Assembly: GCF_042668085.1 (NCBI RefSeq)
Contig: NZ_JBHVBO010000018.1
Span: forward strand, 1 to 45,286
Origin: Isoptericola sp042668085
GTDB taxonomy: Bacteria > Actinomycetota > Actinomycetes > Actinomycetales > Cellulomonadaceae
DNA: 45,286 nucleotides
Direction of reading: 5' to 3'
Numbering within the stretch: position 1 is the stretch's first letter; each line of letters starts with the position of its first letter. The notes below the pieces were generated by a model. That model ran no database searches. It saw only the letters and a program-made list of their open reading frames with translations, and was not told the DNA's origin. The translations under genes and the position numbers were made by a program. Below are positions 38,982 to 45,286 of this stretch, in pieces.

Positions 38982-40907
38982 TCAGGCGTACTGCGGGTCG
39001 TCCGGGTCGTCCCGATCGGCCCAGCTGCCGACGACGGGGAACTCGGCGACGCGCAGGCGCGCGAGACCGTAGGGCACGAGGGTCACGTCGTCGCCCGCGC
39101 CGCGCTCCAGCAGCGGGCTCGGCGGCGGCGGCGGCGCGTCGACGCCGTGCACCCGCCACTCGGTGGCACGGGCGCCGGGCGCGTGCACCTTGACCGGCGA
39201 CCCCTCCCCGGGCCGTGGCCCCGTCAGCCCCCAGGGCACGTCACGGACCGCGGTGCGCTCGACCTCCCACGACGCCGCCTGCGCGACGTCGGCGAGCGCC
39301 TTGTTCCAGGACGTGCGGCGGTGGATCTCCCACTCGCCGAGGCCGGGCGCACCGGGCACCTCGACCCAGTTCTCGCCGAGCGGGTGCACCATCGACAGCG
39401 GGCCGAGGAACACGGCCGCCGCCTGGCGGGCCCGCCGCACGACCCGCGGGACCATGGGCAGCACGAGGCGCACGTCCGAGCCGCCGGCCCACGACCGTCG
39501 CAGGGTCACGTACCCGTCGACGGGCTCGGAGTCGACGGGCTCCCCGTCCACCGTGAGCTCGTACGACGCCGCCCAGCCCGGGATGCGCAGCTGGACGTCG
39601 AACGGCTCGGCGCGCTCCGTGGCGACGGCGACCTCGATCGTCTCCTCGAACGGGTAGGCCGTCCGCACGGACAGCTCCACGCGGTCGCCGCCGACGTCGG
39701 TGCGCACCACCGCGGGAGCGTAGGCGACGGCGCGCAGCCCCCCGTCGTCGGCCCGCATCCACAGGTTGCGGACGAACTTGGGCCAGCCCTGGTGGAAGTT
39801 CGCCGTGCAGCACCCGAAGTGCGGCTCGAGCCCGAAGAGGTTCGCGTCGTCGGACGAGAACGACCAGTCGCGGCGCGCCACCGACACCTCGAGCTGCGTG
39901 GCCTGCTGGTGGTACTGGTGCGCCAGCATGCGCGGGTCGCACGACGCGGGCAGCAGGTTGAAGGCCAGCGACTCCAGCCGGTCGCCGTGCGCGCCCTCCC
40001 CGAACGTGGCGGCGAGCACCCCGCACGTGAACATCATCTCGACGACCTGGCAGGTCTCGATGCCGGCCGCGGCCTCCGGACCGCCCAGCCACTCGTCCCC
40101 GGAGAACCATCCGTGCGCCTGCCCGTGCCAGCGGTCGAGGTTCGCGAAGGAACGCTCCGTGGCGGCCCGGTGCGCGTCGTCCCCGTCGCGCACCCAGTCG
40201 ACGGCCCCCTTCTTGAGGCCCATGGCGACGTTCGGCCCGTGGACGCGGTGCGAGAACACGCGCGCCGCGCCGGTGATGAGCTCACCGCCGAGGTAGTCGT
40301 CCCACCGGATCGTCTGGGCGTCGATGACGTCCACGAGGTCGAGCAGCCATTCCTCCCCCGTGCGGTGGTGCAGCCACCACACCGACAGGGCGTTGTCCGC
40401 GCCTCGCGCCCGCCCCCAGGAGCGCAGCGGGCGGCGCGGGAGGTGCTCCAGCTGGTGACGGAAGTACCGCTGGAGGAACGGCACGACACGCTCGTCCCCC
40501 GTCGCGTCCGCGTGCTGCGTGAGCACCTTCAGGGCGACCATGCGTGGCCACCAGTCGTCGTTCGTCGTCGGGCCGAAGAACCCGTCCTCCCGCTGCGAGG
40601 CGAGGATCGCCTCGACCCAGGGCTGCGCCTGTGCGAGGAGCGCCTCGTCCTCGAGCACGTGCGCCAGCGGCACGAGCCCGTCGAGGTAGTAGGGCCCGCG
40701 CTCCCAGTCCTCGCCGTCGACGCCCCCGCGCCAGGCGTTGGTCGGGCCGACGTCGGGCCAGATCTTCTCGAGCTGGCCCGTGAGGCCGTCGGCCTGGAGC
40801 CGGAGCTGGTCGCGCAGCCAGCCGCGCGGCGTGATGGCGCCGAGCGGCAGCTCACGCGCGGCGGGCGCCCTGAGGGCCGGGCCGACGGTCGTGCCAGGAG
40901 TGTTCAC
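38982..40907 (-). CDS. glycoside hydrolase family 127 protein (beta-L-arabinofuranosidase type)
   Basis: A 641-residue protein with an (alpha/alpha)6 barrel followed by beta-sandwich domains. The zinc-cysteine active site of GH127 is conserved: Glu284-x-Cys286 in IETCQVVEM and Cys366-Cys367 in HFGCCTANFHQGWPKF. By analogy with characterised GH127 enzymes, one of the paired cysteines is the nucleophile. It has no signal peptide, so it probably cleaves imported beta-L-arabinofuranosides. Start GTG 40907 has AAAGG upstream. It is last in a four-gene operon with sugar-transporter genes, 11 bp after the MalG-type permease. Confidence 0.9.
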   Translation of the reverse strand: MNTPGTTVGPALRAPAARELPLGAITPRGWLRDQLRLQADGLTGQLEKIWPDVGPTNAWRGGVDGEDWERGPYYLDGLVPLAHVLEDEALLAQAQPWVEAILASQREDGFFGPTTNDDWWPRMVALKVLTQHADATGDERVVPFLQRYFRHQLEHLPRRPLRSWGRARGADNALSVWWLHHRTGEEWLLDLVDVIDAQTIRWDDYLGGELITGAARVFSHRVHGPNVAMGLKKGAVDWVRDGDDAHRAATERSFANLDRWHGQAHGWFSGDEWLGGPEAAAGIETCQVVEMMFTCGVLAATFGEGAHGDRLESLAFNLLPASCDPRMLAHQYHQQATQLEVSVARRDWSFSSDDANLFGLEPHFGCCTANFHQGWPKFVRNLWMRADDGGLRAVAYAPAVVRTDVGGDRVELSVRTAYPFEETIEVAVATERAEPFDVQLRIPGWAASYELTVDGEPVDSEPVDGYVTLRRSWAGGSDVRLVLPMVPRVVRRARQAAAVFLGPLSMVHPLGENWVEVPGAPGLGEWEIHRRTSWNKALADVAQAASWEVERTAVRDVPWGLTGPRPGEGSPVKVHAPGARATEWRVHGVDAPPPPPSPLLERGAGDDVTLVPYGLARLRVAEFPVVGSWADRDDPDDPQYA

Positions 40908-40918
40908 GGTGGTGCCTT

Positions 40919-41839
40919 TCACTTGATCGAACCCCCGATGAGGCCCTTGGTGTAGTAGCGCTGGAGCGCGAGGAAGAGGACGACCACCGGCACCGTGGCC
41001 ACGCAGGCCGTGGCCGTCAGGAGGCCGGGGTCCACGATCTGCACGCCGGGGATCTTGAAGGACGTCGTGATGTTCGTGAGCGCGAGGGGAAGGGTGTACT
41101 TGTCCTCGCTCGACAGGAAGACCACCGAGCTGAGCAGGTCGTTCCAGCCCGCCATGAACCCGAACAGGCAGACGGTCACGACGCCGGGCCAGGCGAGCGG
41201 CACCATGACGGAGCGCAACATCCGGCCGAGCCCGGCGCCGTCCAGCTGTGCCGCCTCCTCCAGCTCCGCGGGGATGCCGTCGAGCGTGTTGCGCATCACG
41301 AACACGGAGAACGGCAGCTGGAGCGTGACGAGGACGAGGACGACGCCCGTGAGCGAGTCCAGCAGGCCGAGCTTGCCGAGCACGATCGACAGCGGGGTGA
41401 GCAGGCCCTGGTACGGCACCACCATCGGGCCGAGCAGGACGACGAAGACCAGCGCGGCGAGCGGGAACCTCAGACGCGAGAGCGCGTATCCCGCGAGCGT
41501 CGCGACGACGCCGGTGAGCAGGGCGACGCTGATCGCCACGACGAACGAGTTCCGCACGTACGTGGTGATCCCGACGGAGGGGTCGAAGATGCGCGCGTAG
41601 TTCACCGCGGTGAGGTCGAGGAGCGACCCCCACCCGATCCCGTCGGCGTCGGCGGAAGCCGGCAGGAACGAGCGCAGCGCGATGTACAGGACGGGGGCGA
41701 GCGAGGCGAGCGCCAGGAGAGTTCCCCCGACCACGTACGCGGCCGACGAGAGCGAGCGGTGCCCGCCGCGCGCCCGCGGGCGTCGTGGGCCGGGGGAGGT
41801 CGCGACAGCGCCGGGCGCGGTCCGGGTGAGCGTGGTCAT
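40919..41839 (-). CDS. carbohydrate ABC transporter permease, MalG type (locus II)
   Basis: A 306-residue inner-membrane permease with six predicted helices after a basic N-terminus of about 30 residues. The EAA loop is ELEEAAQLDGAGLGRMLRSVMVPLAWP and the C-terminus is the usual QRYYTKGLIGGSIK. ATG 41839 overlaps the stop of the upstream permease (ATGA). It works with the MalF-type partner and the binding protein encoded upstream. The ATPase is not encoded here and is presumably shared. Confidence 0.93.
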   Translation of the reverse strand: MTTLTRTAPGAVATSPGPRRPRARGGHRSLSSAAYVVGGTLLALASLAPVLYIALRSFLPASADADGIGWGSLLDLTAVNYARIFDPSVGITTYVRNSFVVAISVALLTGVVATLAGYALSRLRFPLAALVFVVLLGPMVVPYQGLLTPLSIVLGKLGLLDSLTGVVLVLVTLQLPFSVFVMRNTLDGIPAELEEAAQLDGAGLGRMLRSVMVPLAWPGVVTVCLFGFMAGWNDLLSSVVFLSSEDKYTLPLALTNITTSFKIPGVQIVDPGLLTATACVATVPVVVLFLALQRYYTKGLIGGSIK

Positions 41840-42780
41840 GGCTTCGCCTCCCCGCCGCCCGCCCGCAGGGCGCGCAGCTGGAACACGGCGAGCACGAGGA
41901 TGACCGCCGTGAGGATCATCGACAGCGCCGCCCCGTAGCCGAGGTTGTACCGCACGAACGACTGCGCGTACGTGTACATCACGGCGGTGGTGGTGGCACC
42001 GCTCGGGCCACCCTTGGTGAGCACGAAGAACTGGTCGAAGACGAGCAGCGTGCCGGACACCGCGAGGATGAGGCAGAGCGCGAACTGCCGGCGGATGAGC
42101 GGGAACGTCACCGACACCTCCCGACGCCACCACCCCGCGCCGTCGATCTTCGCCGCGTCGTACACCTCGCCCGGGACGGCCTGCATGCCGGCCATGAGCA
42201 GGATCATCGCGACGCCCATGCCCTTCCACACGGTGAGGACGACGATCGCCCAGAACGCCCGTGTGGGGTCGGTGAACCACGCGGTCTGCCCGTCGGACAG
42301 GCCCACGGAGCGCAGGAGCACGTTGATCACCCCCGTGCCCGGCATGAGCATGACCGACGCCATGTAGGCGGCCGCGGTGAACCCGATGACCACCGGCACG
42401 AAGAAGGCGGTGCGCACGAACGACACCACCCTCCCCTCGCCGCGCACCATGACGGCCGCCGCGTACGAGACCAGCAGCGACGCCGGCACGAGGACGAGCG
42501 TGAACAGGACGGAGAACACGAGGGCGCGGGCGAAGGTGTCGTCGCCGAACGCCCGGACGTAGTTCGCCAGGCCGGCCGGACGGACCTCGCCGAGCAGCGG
42601 CCAGTCGGCGAACGACATGGCCACGAGCAGCACCAAGGGGATGACGAAGAAGACGAGGGACAGCAGGAGCGCCGGGGAGACGAGCAGGATCCCGAGGGCT
42701 GCCCTCCGGCCCGCGGCGCGACGGCGTCCGAACCCGGGCGGCGCGGCCTCGCCTGTGAGGGGTGCGTGAGCGGCGACCAT
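41836..42780 (-). CDS. carbohydrate ABC transporter permease, MalF type (locus II)
   Basis: A 314-residue permease with six predicted helices, the first being ALGILLVSPALLLSLVFFVIPLVLLV. The EAA loop is VYDAAKIDGAGWWRREVSVTFPLIRR. ATG 42780 lies 5 bp after the binding-protein stop codon, and its own stop overlaps the next ATG, so the operon is tightly coupled. An in-frame extension further upstream exists but overlaps the binding-protein gene and has no support. Confidence 0.92.
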   Translation of the reverse strand: MVAAHAPLTGEAAPPGFGRRRAAGRRAALGILLVSPALLLSLVFFVIPLVLLVAMSFADWPLLGEVRPAGLANYVRAFGDDTFARALVFSVLFTLVLVPASLLVSYAAAVMVRGEGRVVSFVRTAFFVPVVIGFTAAAYMASVMLMPGTGVINVLLRSVGLSDGQTAWFTDPTRAFWAIVVLTVWKGMGVAMILLMAGMQAVPGEVYDAAKIDGAGWWRREVSVTFPLIRRQFALCLILAVSGTLLVFDQFFVLTKGGPSGATTTAVMYTYAQSFVRYNLGYGAALSMILTAVILVLAVFQLRALRAGGGEAKP

Positions 42781-42785
42781 GCGCC

Positions 42786-44075
42786 TCAGCCCACCTGGTT
42801 GTAGGCGTCGGCGATCAGCTGGTCCGCCTGGTCGGTCGCCTTCTCGAGCGCTGCCTGCGGGTCCGCGCCCTGGAAGATCGCCGCCTGCGAGTTCTGGGCC
42901 CACGGCCCGTTGGGGTCGTTGATCGTCGCGAAGTACGCGATGGACTTCGGCAGCCTGCCGACGGCGAGCGACCCGACCCGGTGCGACGCCCACTCGTCCT
43001 CGGCGAGCTCGTCGGCGAGCTTGAGGTCAGGGGCGATCCAGCCCGCGTCGCCGTTGATCGTCGCCGCCTCACGGTCGGTGACGAGCCACTCGAGCAGCGT
43101 CCACGCCTCGTCCGGGTGCTCCGACCCGAGCGGGATGGCGGCCTGGTTGCCGCCCAGGAACGACGCGAGCTCGCCGTCGCTGCCGGGGATGCCCGCCGCG
43201 GACCCGAACTCGTCCTCCTTGCCGGCGAACACGTTGGCGCCGGTGAACATGATGCCGACCTTGCCCGCGAGGGCGTTCTGGCTACCGACGTTTCCCGGGT
43301 CCTGGTTGGGCTCGTCGGTCGGCTGCATCAGCCCCGACTCCCACATGTCCTGGTACCAGGACACCATGTCGACCATCTCCGGGTCGTCGAAGGTGCTCGT
43401 CTGGTCCGGCCCGGCCTCGGTGAAGACGTCGCCGCCGTCGGCCCACCCGCTGGGGAACCCGGTGAACGCCTGCCCGACGCCACCGATGGTCGAGAAGCCC
43501 GTGATGTCGTCGCCGAGCCCCTGGATCTTCTCGGCGTACTCCTTGACCTGGGCGAGGTCCTTCGGCGGGGTGTCGGGGTCGAGCCCCGCCTCGGCGAAGA
43601 GCTTCTTGTTCCAGAACATCTGCGACCCCGTCAGAGCCACCGGCAGGGAGTAGACGGTGTCGTCGAGCGTGCCGACGTCGAGCCCCGCCTCCGCGACGTC
43701 GGAGAGGTTGGGCAGGGCGTTCACCTTGTCCGTGATGTCGAGGAGCTGCCCCTGCGTCGCCAGCAGCGGCGCGTTGATGATGTCGAAGTCGATGAGGTCC
43801 GGCACCGAGCCGGCCCGGATGGAGTTGGCGAACTTCGTCAGGTACTGGTCGTTGTTGACCAGCGTGACGTCGACCTTGATGTCGGGGTGGGCCTTCTCGA
43901 ACGCAGCCACCTGCTTGTCGAGGGAGTTGTCGCCGTCGCGCGCCCAGACGTCCAGCGTGACGGGCCCACCGTCTCCGGCCGCGTCGTCGGAGCCGCACGC
44001 GGTGAGCGTCGTGGCGGCGGCCAGGGCAGTGACCGCGACGAGGACGAGCCTGTGTCGCCGGGCTGAGGACTTCAT
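42786..44075 (-). CDS. extracellular sugar-binding lipoprotein of ABC transporter (locus II)
   Basis: A 429-residue extracellular solute-binding family 1 protein. The Sec signal peptide (MKSSARRHRLVLVAVTALAA) ends in lipobox LTAC (Cys about 27), so it is lipid-anchored outside the membrane. ATG 44075 follows AAGGAG with 7-nt spacing; a longer frame starting upstream would bury the signal peptide. Context with GH127 suggests an arabino-oligosaccharide ligand (inference). It is the first gene of its operon and lies under a promoter with LacI-like repeats. Confidence 0.93.
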   Translation of the reverse strand: MKSSARRHRLVLVAVTALAAATTLTACGSDDAAGDGGPVTLDVWARDGDNSLDKQVAAFEKAHPDIKVDVTLVNNDQYLTKFANSIRAGSVPDLIDFDIINAPLLATQGQLLDITDKVNALPNLSDVAEAGLDVGTLDDTVYSLPVALTGSQMFWNKKLFAEAGLDPDTPPKDLAQVKEYAEKIQGLGDDITGFSTIGGVGQAFTGFPSGWADGGDVFTEAGPDQTSTFDDPEMVDMVSWYQDMWESGLMQPTDEPNQDPGNVGSQNALAGKVGIMFTGANVFAGKEDEFGSAAGIPGSDGELASFLGGNQAAIPLGSEHPDEAWTLLEWLVTDREAATINGDAGWIAPDLKLADELAEDEWASHRVGSLAVGRLPKSIAYFATINDPNGPWAQNSQAAIFQGADPQAALEKATDQADQLIADAYNQVG

Positions 44076-44118
44076 CGTCGATCTCCTTCGTCGGGACCGC
44101 TCGGCAACTGTGCCGCGC

Positions 44119-44195
44119 GTTTGCCGCAAACTATTCCGTGAGTTTCCGCTCTGTCAAGGGCGGACGGGGGCGAACCTGCCCTATGATGCGGAAAC
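44119..44195. promoter_or_regulatory. divergent promoter/operator region of locus II
   Basis: The minus-strand promoter has a perfect TTGACA (44152-44157) and TAGTTT (44128-44133), spacer 18 bp. The palindrome GTTTGC-C-GCAAAC (44119-44131) overlaps this -10 box. GTTTCCGC (44142-44149) and its inverted copy GCGGAAAC (44188-44195) flank the region; the second directly follows TATGAT (44182-44187), the likely -10 box of the lacI-type gene. All are candidate sites for the divergent LacI protein. Confidence 0.7.
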
Positions 44196-44237
44196 CTTGC
44201 CGTCCCATCGACGGCGGATCGGAGGAAGGACGTGGTC

Positions 44238-45236
44238 ATGGCGCACGGACGCGTGACGCTCGCGCAGGTCGCCGAGTCCACCGGCGTCTCGATCGGCACG
44301 GTGTCGAAGGCGCTCAACGGGCGCGGCCAGCTGAGCGACGAGACGCGACGACGCGTGCTCGACGCCGCCGCGGAGCTCGGGTTCGAGCCGGGGCACGACG
44401 CGCGCGCCCAGGCCTCCGGGCGGTCGTTCATCGTCGGCGTGCTGTCGACCGACTCCTACGGCCGGTTCACCATCCCGATCCTCACGGGGGCGGAGGACAC
44501 GTTCGGGGCCGGCGAGATCTCCATGCTCCTCGCGGAGTCCCGCGGCGACCCCATCCGCGAGCGGCACTACGTGCAGACCCTGCGCAGCCGGAACGTCGAC
44601 GGCATCATCGTCGCCGGCCGGACCAGCGACACCCGGGGCTCGATCACGTCGCTGCTCGGCGTCCCCGCCGTCTACGCCCTCTCCCCCTCGGACGATCCGG
44701 ACGACGTCTCGGTGGTGCCGGACGACGCGGGAGGCGCGGCCCGCGCGATCGAGCACCTCGTCGGGACGGGCCGGCGCCGGATCGCCGTGATCGTCGGACC
44801 GCGGCGGCACACGGCGAGCAACCACCGGGTGGACGGGGCGACGCGCGCGCTTCGCGAGCTCGGCGCCGAGCTCGCCGGCGGCGAGGTGCTCTACGGGGAG
44901 TGGACGGAGCGGTGGGGCTACGAGGCGGCCCGGCGGCTGCTGGAGACGACCACCCTCGACGGCGTGTTCTGCGCCAACGACCAGATCGCTCGCGGTGTGC
45001 TGGAGTGCCTCCGGGAGAGCGGCGTGACCGCCCCGGACGCCGTCGGCGTCGTCGGCGTCGACAACTGGGACGTCATCGTCGAGGCCGCCCGACCCAGCAT
45101 CACCTCGGTCGACCTCAACCTGCGCGCGGTCGGCCGCCGCGCCGCGGAGCTGCTCGTCCGCAAGATCGGCGGCGAGGACGTGCCGGGCGGCGTCGAGCTC
45201 GTCGACTGCATCCTCGTGCCCCGGCTCTCGACCTGA
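44238..45236 (+). CDS. LacI family transcriptional regulator (locus II)
   Basis: A 332-residue repressor. The helix-turn-helix and hinge are at about residues 1-60 (VTLAQVAESTGVSIGTVSKALNGRGQ, then VLDAAAELGFEP), followed by a ligand-binding domain. ATG 44238 is chosen because GGAGGAAGGA ends 7 nt upstream; GTG 44232 is too close to that site. It is divergent from the binding protein-permease-permease-GH127 operon and almost surely controls it, most likely in response to an arabinose-containing ligand. The last 50 bp of the window after its stop codon show no gene. Confidence 0.93.
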   Translation: MAHGRVTLAQVAESTGVSIGTVSKALNGRGQLSDETRRRVLDAAAELGFEPGHDARAQASGRSFIVGVLSTDSYGRFTIPILTGAEDTFGAGEISMLLAESRGDPIRERHYVQTLRSRNVDGIIVAGRTSDTRGSITSLLGVPAVYALSPSDDPDDVSVVPDDAGGAARAIEHLVGTGRRRIAVIVGPRRHTASNHRVDGATRALRELGAELAGGEVLYGEWTERWGYEAARRLLETTTLDGVFCANDQIARGVLECLRESGVTAPDAVGVVGVDNWDVIVEAARPSITSVDLNLRAVGRRAAELLVRKIGGEDVPGGVELVDCILVPRLST

Positions 45237-45286
45237 GCGGCCGGGCGCGCGTCGCCCCGGGTACGACGACGGCCCCTGCCCGCGTG

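Overview
The window is very GC-rich, gene-dense DNA with many GTG starts, twin-arginine and lipobox secretion signals, and LacI/ROK-controlled sugar loci. Families such as DUF4235, DUF6153 and ThrE, together with the glycoside hydrolases, point to a saprophytic actinobacterium of the Micrococcales, probably Cellulomonadaceae or Promicromonosporaceae (inference). I see no tRNA, rRNA, CRISPR array, insertion sequence or prophage module.

Layout. 1-2.5 kb: a ROK regulator followed by a Gfo/Idh/MocA-type protein (minus strand). 2.7-6.2 kb: small proteins (cupin, DUF4287, DUF4235, DUF6153, DUF305 lipoprotein) and an M15 peptidase translationally coupled to a short leader ORF. 6.2-7.7 kb: amidohydrolase and TetR regulator, coupled. 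8.0-17.9 kb: glycoside locus I. A LacI regulator lies divergent to a GH2 enzyme that is coupled to a PLP trans-sulfuration-type enzyme, and a binding protein-permease-permease-GH31 operon follows. The same 12-bp palindrome sits in the GH2 promoter and in the transporter promoter, so one LacI probably controls both. 18-23.4 kb: ThrE-type exporter, TauE/SafE permease, DHFR-like reductase, a SDR/MarR divergent pair with two tandem operators, a COG3910-type ATPase, and a small Pro-rich protein with an internal duplication.

23.4-31.5 kb is the most unusual part. A full-length DnaE-type polymerase III alpha subunit is divergently paired with a LysR regulator. Similar palindromes lie at both ends of the promoter region they share. 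The pair is bracketed by two perfect copies of a 19-bp quasi-palindrome, and one copy adjoins the C-terminal relic of an AraC regulator. Next to this unit lies dnaB, interrupted inside its Walker A motif by a 410-residue class 3-like intein. The intein carries a LAGLIDADG endonuclease with two extra CxxC-type zinc-binding knots. Upstream of dnaB is a cluster of DnaA-box-like 9-mers, followed by a MATE transporter.

32.8-37.9 kb: a winged-helix regulator without a receiver domain, divergent to a large secreted S8 protease, which ends at a 42-bp perfect palindrome. 37.9-38.9 kb: an APH-type kinase whose best ribosome-binding site points to an ATT start. 39.0-45.2 kb: glycoside locus II, a binding protein-permease-permease-GH127 operon (beta-L-arabinofuranosidase type) divergent from its own LacI.

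Several genes have a TANNNT box 6-7 nt before the start codon, as expected for leaderless transcripts.
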